From: Pelagibius sp037652055
GTDB lineage: Bacteria; Pseudomonadota; Alphaproteobacteria; Kiloniellales; Kiloniellaceae
Assembly (NCBI RefSeq): GCF_037652055.1
Contig: NZ_JBBKAH010000004.1
Location: 186,001 to 250,000, forward strand
Direction of reading: 5' to 3'
DNA: 64,000 nucleotides
The notes under the pieces were generated by a model, which worked only from the letters and a program-made list of their open reading frames with translations, did no database searches and was not told the origin of the DNA. Below are positions 52,887 through 62,304 of this stretch, one piece after another (position 1 is the stretch's first letter; the number at the start of each line of letters is the position of its first letter). Both the position numbers and the translations under genes were made by a program.

Positions 52887-53938
52887 CGGACCTCGATCTC
52901 GCGCTGTGCCTCGACGACGGTCACACTGGTATCGACCATCTCCCGCTCGACCCGCAGGATGCCGCGGTAGCGGCCCACGGGCCAACCCTGCTCCGGACGC
53001 TTGCGGCTGACCGAGTGCGACGACTGGGCGCTGTGCCTGTCCAGGGATTCGGCGTGGGTGACCACGATCACGTCGTTCGGTGCAATGACCGTGAGGCTCA
53101 GCCGGTCGCCTTCACGCAGACCCCAGAGGCTGGCCCAGAAGACCAGTACCGGAGACTCCTTGGACAAGGACGCCGGCGGCTCGATGCCGGCGTAGATCTC
53201 TTCGCTTTCCGCTTGGCGGTCGAGCAGGCCGGCGGAAAGCAGGCCCCCGGAGCGATAGGCGAGTTGAGCCTGGGCGGCGGGCGACCACAGGCTCTGTTCC
53301 GCGCCGCCACAGGCCGCCGCCGGCTCCTGGCCGGTGAAGGGGTCGAGCAGCCTGTGCTCGTGCGTGACGGCGAAATGGACGTGCGGGAAGTCGCTGTTGC
53401 CCGAGAGGCCGATAAGGCCGAGCTTTTGGCCGCGCGCCACCCGCTGGCCTTGACTCACCGCCACGCTCCCCTGCCTCAGGTGGGCGTAAGTGGTCACCCA
53501 GCCGTCGCCGTGGCGGATAGCGACCCAGTTGCCGTTGCGCTCCTCGCGGGTCTTGCCCGGCCCGGTGTCCGCCATCAGAAGGTCCGGCTGGCCGTCCTTG
53601 GCGATCACCACCTCGCCGTCGGCGGCGGCGATCACCGCCACGCCGCGCCGCATGTCGATCTGGGTCGGCACGCGGAAGTCGATGCCGCGGTGGCCGTCGT
53701 AGCTGAGCGACCCACAGGTGTGGTCCAGCCAGCCCGGCCCCGGATCATGGTCGATGTAGTTCTGGATGCTGCAGACGCTGCCCATGGCGCAGTCCACCGG
53801 GAGGCCGAAGCCGCCGCCGGGCGGGGCCGCCGGAAGCGGATCGTTCGCCTGAGCGAGAGCGGGAATGCCAGCCAGCGCCCAGACGACCCCGGTGAGCAGG
53901 CCGAGGAAGGCGAAAGCGTTCCCCCGGCCGGACGGCAT
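52883..53938 (-). CDS. Exported M23 family metallopeptidase (LytM type)
   Basis: A 351-residue exported protein with a signal peptide (about 1-30). The catalytic LytM domain carries the zinc ligands in GHRGIDFRVP (His, Asp) and HVHFAVTHEH (HxH), so it is probably an active peptidoglycan endopeptidase, not a pseudo-enzyme. A beta-rich C-terminal domain of about 130 residues (SPVLVFWASLWGLREGDRL) follows. Its start overlaps the rnd stop by one base. Confidence 0.88.
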   Translation of the reverse strand: MPSGRGNAFAFLGLLTGVVWALAGIPALAQANDPLPAAPPGGGFGLPVDCAMGSVCSIQNYIDHDPGPGWLDHTCGSLSYDGHRGIDFRVPTQIDMRRGVAVIAAADGEVVIAKDGQPDLLMADTGPGKTREERNGNWVAIRHGDGWVTTYAHLRQGSVAVSQGQRVARGQKLGLIGLSGNSDFPHVHFAVTHEHRLLDPFTGQEPAAACGGAEQSLWSPAAQAQLAYRSGGLLSAGLLDRQAESEEIYAGIEPPASLSKESPVLVFWASLWGLREGDRLSLTVIAPNDVIVVTHAESLDRHSAQSSHSVSRKRPEQGWPVGRYRGILRVEREMVDTSVTVVEAQREIEVR

Positions 53939-55110
53939 CAGGCGGTTTTCCCACCGTTGACCGGCACCACGCGGACCTTGCTGCCGGAGGCGCTGAGCGC
54001 CACCGTCCCGTGCTTCAGGGCCAGGGCATCGCGCCCGAAGATGTCGTAGCGCCAGCCGCGCAGCGCCATCACGTCGGCCTCGTCGCTCATGGCGATCTGC
54101 TCCAGGTCGGCGGAGCTGGCGATGAGCTTCTGGGCGACGTCATGCTCCTCGCAGCGCAGCTTCAGCATCACCTTAAGAAGGTCCATCAACGGCCCGATAC
54201 CGTTGAGAGTTTGCTGCTTCGGCGGCGCCGGTGGCAGGTCGCTGTCCGGCAGCGCCAGGGCGCCGGCGATGGCCTCCAGGATGGCTTTGCCGATGCGGCC
54301 GCGGGCGAGGTCGCGGTTGATGCCGCGGGAGCGGGCGAGTTCCTCCTCGCTGGTCGGGCGGTGCGCGGCAATGTCGAACAGCTGCTCGTCGCGCAGTACG
54401 CGGCCGCGCGGTACGTCGCGCTGCTGCGCCTCGACCTCACGCCAGGTGGCGAGGGCCCGCAGCACGGCCAGGTAGCGGCGGTCGTTGGAGCGGGTCTTGA
54501 GGCGCTTCCAGGCCTCGTCCGGCTCCAGGCGGTAGGTCTCCGGCGAGGTGAGGATCGCCATCTCCTCGTCCAGCCAGGAGGCGCGGCCGCTCTTCTCAAG
54601 GCGTCTGGCGAGCTTCTGGTAGACCTTGCGCAGGTGGGTCACATCGGCCAGGGCATAGGTGAACTGGCGCTGGGCCAGCGGCCGGCGCGACCAGTCGGTG
54701 AAGCGCGAGGACTTGTCGATCTGGGCGCCGGTCAGCTTGCGCACCAAGGTGTCGTAGCCGACCGACTCACCGAAGCCGCAGACCATCGCCGCCACCTGGG
54801 TGTCGAAAATCGGCGCCGGCAAGCCGCCGGAAATGTGGAAGAAGATTTCCATGTCCTGGCGTGCCGAATGCAGCACCTTGACGATTCCGGGGTCGTTGAA
54901 GAGCTCGAAGACCGGCGCCATGTCCAGACCTTCGGCCAGCGGGTCGACCGCCGCGACGTCGTCCTCCCCCGGCCCGGCCAGCTGCAGCAGGCAGAGCTTG
55001 GGCCAATAGGTGGAATCCCGCAGGAATTCGGTATCGACGGTGATGAAGTCCGCCCCGGCGAGGCGTGCGCAGAAAGCCTTGAGTTCCGCGCTATCGGCAA
55101 TCAGGTTCAT
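53938..55110 (-). CDS. rnd: Ribonuclease D
   Basis: A 390-residue 3'-5' exoribonuclease for tRNA maturation. The DEDDy residues are visible in FITVDTEFLRDSTYWPKLCL, LHSARQDMEIFF, and YALADVTHLRKVY (Tyr/Asp). A HRDC domain follows (WREVEAQQRDVPRGRVLRDEQL). ATG 55110 starts the family-conserved N-terminus; upstream in-frame sequence is Pro/Gly/Arg-rich and overlaps the aspS promoter area. Located divergent from aspS. Confidence 0.94.
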   Translation of the reverse strand: MNLIADSAELKAFCARLAGADFITVDTEFLRDSTYWPKLCLLQLAGPGEDDVAAVDPLAEGLDMAPVFELFNDPGIVKVLHSARQDMEIFFHISGGLPAPIFDTQVAAMVCGFGESVGYDTLVRKLTGAQIDKSSRFTDWSRRPLAQRQFTYALADVTHLRKVYQKLARRLEKSGRASWLDEEMAILTSPETYRLEPDEAWKRLKTRSNDRRYLAVLRALATWREVEAQQRDVPRGRVLRDEQLFDIAAHRPTSEEELARSRGINRDLARGRIGKAILEAIAGALALPDSDLPPAPPKQQTLNGIGPLMDLLKVMLKLRCEEHDVAQKLIASSADLEQIAMSDEADVMALRGWRYDIFGRDALALKHGTVALSASGSKVRVVPVNGGKTA

Positions 55111-55328
55111 GGCGCCGGTATACACGCTATTGCGCAGCCGCGAAAGCGCCTCTGCAAGGCCTGCAGCGGCCAGGGGAAGGCGGCCGGAAGGGCCCGCCCG
55201 GGCGGGCCTTGGAAACCCGGGCGAGGCTTCGGCCGGCCCGCCTCCAGGCTTGACAAAAGCCCCGATTCCCGGCCTCTTGCGCGCTGTTTTCCACGCCCCT
55301 GCAGACATTTTTCCCGGAAGTGCTTCCC

Positions 55329-57104
55329 ATGCATCCCTACCGTACCCACACCTGTGGCGAACTGCGTCCCTCCCATGCCGGCGAGCGGGTCCGGCTGTCC
55401 GGCTGGATCCACCGCAAGCGCGACCACGGGCAGCTGCTGTTCATCGACCTGCGCGATACCTATGGGATCACCCAGTGCGTCATCGACGTCTCCAGCCCGC
55501 TGTTCGCCCAGCTGGAGAATGCCCGGGTGGAGAGCGTGATCACGCTGACCGGGCCGGTGGTGAAGCGCACCGCGGAGACCGTGAATCCGATCATGGCGAC
55601 CGGCGAGATCGAGCTGCAGGTGGAGGAGGTTGCGGTGCAGTCGCGTGCCGCCGTGCTGCCGCTGCAGGTCAACGCCGACGAGGATGCCGGCGAGGAGACG
55701 CGCCTGCGCTACCGCTACCTGGACCTGCGCCGCGAGAAAATGCAGGCCCGCATCCGCCTGCGCGGCAAGGTGATCCAGGCGATCCGCGAGGGCATGGTGG
55801 CGCAGGGCTTCCAGGAGTTCCAGACGCCGATCCTGACCGCCAGCAGCCCGGAGGGCGCGCGCGACTATCTGGTGCCGAGCCGCATCCATCCCGGCAAGTT
55901 CTACGCGCTGCCGCAGGCGCCGCAGATGTTCAAGCAGCTGCTGATGATCGCCGGCTTCGATCGCTACTTCCAGATCGCGCCCTGCTTTCGCGACGAGGAC
56001 AGCCGCGCCGACCGCTCGCCGGGCGAGTTCTACCAGCTCGACTTCGAGATGAGCTTCGTGACGCAGGACGATGTTTTCAATGCCATCGAGCCGGTGCTGC
56101 ACGGCGTGTTCGAGGCTTTCGCCAACGGCCGCACGGTGACGCCGGCGCCGTTCCCGCGCATCGCCTACCGCGATGCCATGCTGAAGTACGGCTCCGACAA
56201 GCCGGACCTGCGCAACCCGATCGAGATCGTCGACGTCAGCGAGGCCTTCCGCGGCTCCGGCTTCGGCATCTTCGCCAAGCAAGTGGAGGCGGGGTCGGTG
56301 GTGCGCGCCATCCCCGCGCCGGGCGCTGCCGCCCGGCCGCGCAGCTTCTTCGACAAGCTGAACGACTGGGCCCGGGGTGAGGGCGCCGCCGGCCTCGGCT
56401 ACATCATCTACGGCGAGGACGGTGCGGCCAAGGGCCCGATTGCCAAGAACCTGGATGAGCAGCGCCTGCAGCAGATCAAGCAGACCGCCGGCCTGAAGGA
56501 CGGCGACGCGGTGTTCTTTTCCTGCGACAAGGCACTGCCGGCGGCAAAGCTCGCCGGCCAGGTGCGCAACCGCCTCGGCGGCGAGCTCGATCTGCTGGAG
56601 AAGAACGCTTTCCGCTTCTGCTGGATCGTCGACTTCCCGATGTTCGAACTGGACGACGACGGCAAGGTCGAGTTCAGCCACAATCCCTTCTCCATGCCGC
56701 AGGGCGGTCTGGAGGCGCTGGAGACCAAGGACCCGCTGGATATCCTGGCTTTTCAGTACGACATCGTCTGCAACGGCGTCGAGCTGTCGTCCGGCGCGAT
56801 CCGGAACCACCTGCCGGAGGTCATGTACAAGGCCTTCGCCATCGCCGGCTACGGCCAGGAGCAGGTCGACAAGCAGTTCACCGGCATGATCTCGGCGCTG
56901 AAGTTCGGCGCGCCGCCGCACGGCGGCTCCGCCCCGGGCATCGACCGCATCGTCATGCTGCTGGCTGACGAGCCGAACATCCGCGAGGTGGTCGCCTTCC
57001 CGATGAACCAGAAGGCCGAGGACCTGATGATGCAGGCCCCGGCGCCGGTCAGCGAGCGTCAGCTGCGCGAGCTTCACATCAAGCTCGACCTGGCGCCGGA
57101 ATAG
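55329..57104 (+). CDS. aspS: Aspartate-tRNA ligase
   Basis: A 591-residue class IIb synthetase. N-terminal OB-fold anticodon domain (VRLSGWIHRKRDHGQLLFIDLRD), class II motif 2 (FRDEDSRADRSPGEFYQLDFEM), a GAD insertion, and motif 3 (GSAPGIDRIVMLL). The form is the bacterial type. In alphaproteobacteria this enzyme is often non-discriminating and works with GatCAB, which the sequence cannot settle. ATG 55329 is preferred over GTG 55320; GGAAG lies about 9 bases upstream. Confidence 0.96.
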   Translation: MHPYRTHTCGELRPSHAGERVRLSGWIHRKRDHGQLLFIDLRDTYGITQCVIDVSSPLFAQLENARVESVITLTGPVVKRTAETVNPIMATGEIELQVEEVAVQSRAAVLPLQVNADEDAGEETRLRYRYLDLRREKMQARIRLRGKVIQAIREGMVAQGFQEFQTPILTASSPEGARDYLVPSRIHPGKFYALPQAPQMFKQLLMIAGFDRYFQIAPCFRDEDSRADRSPGEFYQLDFEMSFVTQDDVFNAIEPVLHGVFEAFANGRTVTPAPFPRIAYRDAMLKYGSDKPDLRNPIEIVDVSEAFRGSGFGIFAKQVEAGSVVRAIPAPGAAARPRSFFDKLNDWARGEGAAGLGYIIYGEDGAAKGPIAKNLDEQRLQQIKQTAGLKDGDAVFFSCDKALPAAKLAGQVRNRLGGELDLLEKNAFRFCWIVDFPMFELDDDGKVEFSHNPFSMPQGGLEALETKDPLDILAFQYDIVCNGVELSSGAIRNHLPEVMYKAFAIAGYGQEQVDKQFTGMISALKFGAPPHGGSAPGIDRIVMLLADEPNIREVVAFPMNQKAEDLMMQAPAPVSERQLRELHIKLDLAPE

Positions 57105-57129
57105 CGCGGGCGGACGCGAAGGGGGATCC

Positions 57130-58152
57130 ATGGCTGAGCGCGTTCCTGCCGATGACGGCTTCTTCATGCCGGCCGAGTGGGCGCCGCACGAGCGCTGCTG
57201 GATGGCCTGGCCCTGCCGTGAGAGCTTGTGGGGCGACGGGCTCGACGCGGCGCGCGGTGCCTATGCGGCCGTGGCCCGGGCGATCTCGGCTTTCGAGCCG
57301 GTCACCATGCTGGCCAACGCGGCCGAGGTGGCGGAGGCCGCCGCGCGCTGCGGCACCACGGTCGCCACTCAGGCGCTGCCGCTGAACGATTCCTGGATGC
57401 GCGACAGCGGGCCGACGTTCGTCGTCGACGGCAAGGGCGGGCTCGGGGGCGTCGACTGGCGCTTCAATGCCTGGGGCGAGAAGTTCCATCCCTTCGACGA
57501 GGACGCGCGGATCGCCGGGCGGGTGCTGGAGCAGCTGGCGGTGCCGCGCTACGCGCCGCCGCTGGTGCTGGAAGGCGGCTCCATCCATGTCGATGGGGAA
57601 GGGACTCTGCTGACCAGCGAGGAGTGTCTGCTGAACCCCAACCGCAATGCCGCTCTCGACCGCGCGGCCATCGAGGATCTGCTGCGGCGCTATCTCGGCG
57701 TATCGGCTTTCGTCTGGCTGGGCCAGGGGCTGGACAAGGACGACACCGACGGCCACGTCGACAACATCGCCTGCTTTGTCCGGCCCGGTGTCGTCATGGC
57801 CGTTACCTGTGACGATCCGGCCGACCCCAACCACGCGATCCTGGGCGACAACCTGGCGCGCCTGAAGCAGGCGCGCGACGCCAAAGGCCGGGCGCTCGAG
57901 GTCATCGAGCTGCCGCTGCCGCGCGAGGCCCGCCACCTGGACGGCCAGCGCCTGGCGCTGTCCTACGTGAACTACTACATCGCCAACGGCGGCATCGTCA
58001 TGCCGTCCTTCGACGATGCCAACGATGCCCTGGCCTACGACATCGTCTCCAAGGCTTTTCCGGAGCGCAGGGTCACGCAGGTGCCGGCGCTGCCCATCCT
58101 CGCCGGCGGCGGCGGCATCCACTGCATCACCCAGCAGCAGCCGCGGGCCTAG
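57130..58152 (+). CDS. aguA: Agmatine deiminase
   Basis: A 340-residue enzyme turning agmatine into N-carbamoylputrescine, on the way to putrescine. Family motifs are LNDSWMRDSGPTF, LEGGSIHVDGEGTLL, DTDGHVDNIACF and the C-terminal catalytic cysteine (Cys332) in GGGGIHCITQQQ. GGGGATCC precedes the ATG. No N-carbamoylputrescine amidase gene lies next to it, unlike in many genomes. It starts 25 bases after aspS. Confidence 0.92.
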   Translation: MAERVPADDGFFMPAEWAPHERCWMAWPCRESLWGDGLDAARGAYAAVARAISAFEPVTMLANAAEVAEAAARCGTTVATQALPLNDSWMRDSGPTFVVDGKGGLGGVDWRFNAWGEKFHPFDEDARIAGRVLEQLAVPRYAPPLVLEGGSIHVDGEGTLLTSEECLLNPNRNAALDRAAIEDLLRRYLGVSAFVWLGQGLDKDDTDGHVDNIACFVRPGVVMAVTCDDPADPNHAILGDNLARLKQARDAKGRALEVIELPLPREARHLDGQRLALSYVNYYIANGGIVMPSFDDANDALAYDIVSKAFPERRVTQVPALPILAGGGGIHCITQQQPRA

Positions 58153-58539
58153 TAAAGCTTCGCCGGTCTTCGCATTCCGGTTCCTTTCCGAGATTTTTTT
58201 CTTGCCGGCGCGACTGCAATCCTTAGCTGAAAACATTAAGCAGAAAATAATTTAAGGGCGAGGGATTCTCGCTCGTAAGTGGATGGAATTGCTGCCTTGT
58301 TCCCGGGGGCGCCTGAAACCGGCGGAATTCCGAGGGGCGGCAACTCGCCGCCGGGGCGAACTGCGCGCCCGGTATGAAATTAAGCCATGGTTAATATCCC
58401 TTCACTATTGCTCGCCTACGGCCTTTTGCCGGGACAGAGATGCCGGGAGGAATGAGAACCGCGAAGAAAGCGGTCCGTCTCCTCTTTGCGGTTTGGGATA
58501 AGGCGGCGGCTGCCGCCAGAGTTCTTGGGGGAACAGCTC
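58153..58539. other. Intergenic region before the chemoreceptor
   Basis: A 387-base interval with no supported gene. It is more AT-rich than average near 58185-58260, with a TTTTTTT run at 58195-58201 that could end the agmatine deiminase message, though only a weak stem precedes it. Further on there are inverted repeats AACCGC...GCGGTT (58457-58495) and GGCGGC/GCCGCC (58503-58518) close to the chemoreceptor start. These could be in its leader. I see no convincing sigma-70 or sigma-28 element. Confidence 0.5.
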
Positions 58540-60756
58540 ATGAGTGAAGCGACGCAGGATTCGCCGCGCGGTGTAAAGAAGTGGTGGCCCAAGCGGCTGC
58601 GCAGGGACAAAGGGCAGCCCAGGCAGAAGCCGGCGCGGCTGCTGTCGCATCGCTTCGGTATCGGCGTGCGCCTGCTGGGTGCCTTCTGGGGGGTCGCTTT
58701 CCTGACCCTCGCCGCCAGCGGCGTCGCCTGGCTCTCCTTCACCAACGTCGGCACCGTGCTGGAGCGGGTGACCGACCGCAACGTGCCGGCGATGACCGAG
58801 GCGCTGCGGCTGGCGGCCGCCAGCTCCGCGCTCTCCGCCGAGGCCCCCGCCCTGGTCGCCGCCGAGGACGACGAAGAGCGGCGCAAACTGAACGGCGGGC
58901 TGTTTCTGAAGATCTCCTCGCTCGGCGGCACGCTGAGCGCGCTGGGCAAGCATTTCGGCGATTCCAAGCAGGTCGAGGCGGTCGCCAAGCTGACGCGGCA
59001 GACGACCGACACCCTGCAGCAGCTCAACGCCGCCGTGACCGAGATGCTGCAGCTGCGCGCCGAGCGTGACGCGAAGACCGAGGAGATGGCGGTCGCCCAC
59101 AACGAGATTCTGGGGCTGACCAATCCGATGGCCGACGACGTTTCCTTCATGCTGGCGGTCGCCGCGGATGAGGCGGCTGACGCCGGCGGCAGTGCCGTCA
59201 CCGACCTGTTTCAGACCGGCGTCGCCGGCCTGCTGGCGGTGCTGAGCACGGAGGCCCAGGCCAATCTGCTACAGAGCATTCTCCGGGATGCGGCCCAGGC
59301 GGCCGACGTCGCCGCGCTGCAGCCCCTGCGGGACCGCTTCGATGCGGCGCGTGCCAGCCTGCTGGAGAGCTTCGGCCAGATTCCCGACAACAGCATGAAG
59401 GAAAGCCTCGATACCCAGATCCAGCGGCTGCTAGCCCATGGCGCCGAGGCGGGCAATGTCTTCGAACTGCGGGAGGCCGAGTTGGCGGCGGCCTCGGGCG
59501 CGCACGACCTGCTGGAGCAGAGCCGCACGTCTTCGGTCGAACTGGCGGCGGAAGTCGACCGCCTGGTGAAGGTGGCGGGCGATGATCTGAACGCCGGCAC
59601 CGACTCGTCGCATGCGGCCATCGCCACCGGCAAGTTCTGGCTGATCGCCATCGCCGGCGCGAGCTTCGCCTTCGCCGGCCTGATCGCCTGGCTCTACGTC
59701 GGGCGCAACCTCGTGCGGCGCCTGACGGCGGTCGCGATCTCCATGCGCGCCGTGGCCGACGGCAAGCTCGATACCCAGGTCGCGGTGACCGGCAGCGACG
59801 AGATCACCGAGATGGCCAAGACCCTTAGTGTGTTCCGTGACGGCCTGGCCGAGGTCGAGCGGGCGAACGCCAAGCTCGCGGAAGAGCGCGAGACCGCGGC
59901 GAAAGAGCGCCGCGAGGCCATGATCGAGCTGGCCGACGACTTCGAGGCGAGCGTCATGGGCGTGGTGGAGTCCGTCACCAGCGCGTCGAAGGACGTGCAG
60001 ACGTCCTCCATGAGTCTGACCGACACGGCGCGCGGCGCCGGCACCAAGGCCGATTCCGCGGGCTCGGCGGCCGAGCGCGCCGCAACCAACGTGCAGACCG
60101 TGGCCAGCGCGGCCGAGGAGCTTGCCTCGTCGATCCAGGAGATCGGGCGCCAGGTCAACCAGTCGTCGACCATCGCGTCCGGTGCGGTGGAGAAGGGCGA
60201 GAAGACTAACGCCCAGGTCGAGGGTCTCTCGGCGGCGGCGCAGAAGATCGGCGAGGTGGTCCAGCTGATCACCGAGATCGCCGAGCAGACCAACCTGCTG
60301 GCATTGAACGCCACCATCGAGGCGGCGCGCGCCGGCGAGGCGGGCAAGGGCTTTGCGGTGGTGGCCAGCGAGGTGAAGGGCCTGGCGACGCAGACCGCCA
60401 AGGCGACCGAAGACATCGCCGAACAGATCCGGGGCATTCAGACGGCGACGCGCGATGCGGTGACGGCCATCAAGGACATCACCACCACCATCTCCGAGAT
60501 CGACAGCATCGGCACCGCCATCGCCGCCGCTGTGGAGCAGCAGTCCTCGGCGACGCAGGAAATTTCCCGCAACGTGCAGGAAGCGGCGGCCGGCGCGCAG
60601 CAGGCCGGCAGCGATATCGCCGGGGTCCACGAGGCGATCACCGAAACCAGCAGCGCGGCCGACCACATGCTGGGGTCTTCGACCACCCTGGCCGAGCAAG
60701 CCAACGGCCTGAAGATCCAGGTCCTGGATTTCCTGAAGCAGGTGCGCAGCGCGTGA
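58540..60756 (+). CDS. Methyl-accepting chemotaxis protein
   Basis: A 738-residue receptor. After a basic cytoplasmic start (KKWWPKRLRRDK) come TM1 (about 45-70), a periplasmic sensor region of about 290 residues, TM2 (about 366-388), a HAMP domain (GRNLVRRLTAVAISMRAVADG) and the signalling domain with the conserved tip EIAEQTNLLALNATIEAARA. Ligand is unknown; the sensor is helical with no recognised fold name. GGGGGA lies 8 bases before ATG 58540. No che genes are near. Confidence 0.93.
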   Translation: MSEATQDSPRGVKKWWPKRLRRDKGQPRQKPARLLSHRFGIGVRLLGAFWGVAFLTLAASGVAWLSFTNVGTVLERVTDRNVPAMTEALRLAAASSALSAEAPALVAAEDDEERRKLNGGLFLKISSLGGTLSALGKHFGDSKQVEAVAKLTRQTTDTLQQLNAAVTEMLQLRAERDAKTEEMAVAHNEILGLTNPMADDVSFMLAVAADEAADAGGSAVTDLFQTGVAGLLAVLSTEAQANLLQSILRDAAQAADVAALQPLRDRFDAARASLLESFGQIPDNSMKESLDTQIQRLLAHGAEAGNVFELREAELAAASGAHDLLEQSRTSSVELAAEVDRLVKVAGDDLNAGTDSSHAAIATGKFWLIAIAGASFAFAGLIAWLYVGRNLVRRLTAVAISMRAVADGKLDTQVAVTGSDEITEMAKTLSVFRDGLAEVERANAKLAEERETAAKERREAMIELADDFEASVMGVVESVTSASKDVQTSSMSLTDTARGAGTKADSAGSAAERAATNVQTVASAAEELASSIQEIGRQVNQSSTIASGAVEKGEKTNAQVEGLSAAAQKIGEVVQLITEIAEQTNLLALNATIEAARAGEAGKGFAVVASEVKGLATQTAKATEDIAEQIRGIQTATRDAVTAIKDITTTISEIDSIGTAIAAAVEQQSSATQEISRNVQEAAAGAQQAGSDIAGVHEAITETSSAADHMLGSSTTLAEQANGLKIQVLDFLKQVRSA

Positions 60757-60762
60757 TCGTTC

Positions 60763-61245
60763 TCAGCCGTCGTCGTCGGGCACGACCTGCCAGATCTTGG
60801 CATGGTCGGCGGCGCGCGCCGGCTCGATGACGCGGAAGCGTTCGACGAAGCCTTCGTCGCTCGGTGCGCGCTCGACGGCGAGCAGGGTGCCCAGCTTGTG
60901 TTCGCAGAGCGCCGCGGCGTCGTCGATCTCCTGACGCGCCGCCGCCAGGGCATGGCCGAAGTTGGGCGCGCCATAAGTCGCCTCGATATGGCGGGCGAGG
61001 CGTTCCACCGCCGCGAAGAACGCGGCCTCGTCGATCTCGGCGATCTCCACCAGCGTGGTATGTCCGAAGGACGTGAGACCGAGCCATCCGCTGCGGAAGG
61101 CGAGCTGCGCCTTGCCTTCCAGACTCGCGGGGTCAACCTCCCAATACGCAAAGCCGCCGGGGACGGCCCATTCTCCCGGCTCGCAGGGCCGTTCGAAGAC
61201 GTGCTGGTCGGATTGGTCGAGCCGGATGGCGCGGGGCAACTGCAT
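60763..61245 (-). CDS. Conserved protein of unknown function (possibly DUF6505)
   Basis: A 160-residue cytoplasmic protein. It begins QLPRAIRLDQSDQHVFERP, and has EPGEWAVPGGFAYWE, KAQLAFRSGWLGL, and a central run of helices (EIDEAAFFAAVERLARHIEATYG). I recall proteins with this start (RTIRFDxSDxxVFE, GEWAVxGGF) as a DUF6505-like family, but cannot confirm it. The stop is 6 bases from the end of the chemoreceptor gene. There is no signal peptide or membrane segment. Confidence 0.6.
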   Translation of the reverse strand: MQLPRAIRLDQSDQHVFERPCEPGEWAVPGGFAYWEVDPASLEGKAQLAFRSGWLGLTSFGHTTLVEIAEIDEAAFFAAVERLARHIEATYGAPNFGHALAAARQEIDDAAALCEHKLGTLLAVERAPSDEGFVERFRVIEPARAADHAKIWQVVPDDDG

Positions 61246-61310
61246 GGCGCTGCGATCCTACACCAGCCGGGCGCGGGGCGCAGCCGGTGTGATCGGTCGC
61301 GCGGTCCGCT

Positions 61311-62033
61311 TCAGACCGCCTTGGGGGCAGCTGCCTCCACGAGGCGCGGCGACTTGTTGCGGTAGAGGTTCTGGTCGGCCAGGAAGAGCAGCGTCTCGGC
61401 TTGGCTCAGCCGGTTGTAGGCCGCCATGCCGAAGCCGGCGGAAACCGGCAGGTGACCGTCCTGCCACGGCACCGTCAGGCTGTTGATCAGGGTCGAGAGC
61501 TTGTCGGCGAGGTGCTCGCTCTGCGCCAGCGAGGTATGGGTCATGACGACGGCGAACTCGTCACCGCCGACGCGGGCGACGTAGTCGCTCTCACGCGTGT
61601 TGCGCTTCAGCAGCTTGCCGACGGCACGCAATATGGCGTCGCCGGCGGGGTGTCCGTAGGTGTCGTTGATGGCCTTGAAGTGATTGAGGTCGCACATGAT
61701 GAGCATGCCGGTCTCGTTCATCCGGCGGGCACGGGCGAGGGCGCGCGACAGCTCCGTCTCGAAGCCGCGGCGGTTCAGCAAGCCGGTCATCTCGTCGGTG
61801 ATGGACAGCGATTCCAGATAGCGGATGCGGGCGCGCTGCAGTGCCAGGGTCTGATCGGCTTCGGCGGCGGCGGTGAGTAACTCGTCGAGCAACTGGAGAG
61901 CGGCCGCATCGAGACCCCGCGGGTTATCCTTGGCCGCATGGCGCAGGCGGTCGGCCGCAGAGCACAGCTGCGGGAGATTGTCCTGACGGATCAGGCTCTC
62001 GATCTTCACGTCTTCGAGCATGCTCGGAATCAT
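61311..62033 (-). CDS. Diguanylate cyclase (GGDEF domain)
   Basis: A 240-residue protein with a short N-terminal helical part (to about 75) and a GGDEF domain that makes cyclic di-GMP. The active site is RVGGDEF (about residue 157) and the inhibitory I-site RESD lies exactly five residues before it, so both activity and product feedback are expected. ITDEMTGLLNRRGF starts the domain. No input domain or membrane helix is attached. ATG 62033 or 62021 could be the start. Confidence 0.9.
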   Translation of the reverse strand: MIPSMLEDVKIESLIRQDNLPQLCSAADRLRHAAKDNPRGLDAAALQLLDELLTAAAEADQTLALQRARIRYLESLSITDEMTGLLNRRGFETELSRALARARRMNETGMLIMCDLNHFKAINDTYGHPAGDAILRAVGKLLKRNTRESDYVARVGGDEFAVVMTHTSLAQSEHLADKLSTLINSLTVPWQDGHLPVSAGFGMAAYNRLSQAETLLFLADQNLYRNKSPRLVEAAAPKAV

Positions 62034-62151
62034 GGTGGTCGTTCCTGCATTTGGCGGCTCACACCCGATTCAAATGCAATGATCAGGCCACAGGGGGCGC
62101 TCGTGATTTCAATAACTTAGCAGCGCGTCCCCAGACTCTCTCCGGCGAGTC

Positions 62152-62174
62152 CTGCCGCGCAGGCGGCAGATTTT
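62152..62174 (+). terminator. Hairpin with a short T-run, no gene upstream on this strand
   Basis: CTGCCGC and GCGGCAG pair perfectly around GCAG and are followed by ATTTT. On the plus strand there is no coding gene before it until 60756, which is followed by minus-strand genes. It could end a small RNA from the 62040-62150 interval, or be accidental. The remainder of 62034-62304 shows TTTTTT at 62225-62230 and no gene. Confidence 0.35.
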
Positions 62175-62304
62175 GCCGCCACGGCCCTGCTGCCTCTCGT
62201 GCCACCCCCAATGCGGATTTGCTTTTTTAGCCGAATTTCAACCACTTGAGGCTTAGGTCTTGAGGTCGCCTGCGGTAAAATGTGGGCCGATTGGGGGGAA
62301 TTCT

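Noticed and set aside
55107..57167. Minus-strand open frame of 686 codons opposite aspS
   Set aside because: Antisense shadow with biased composition; aspS is unambiguous.
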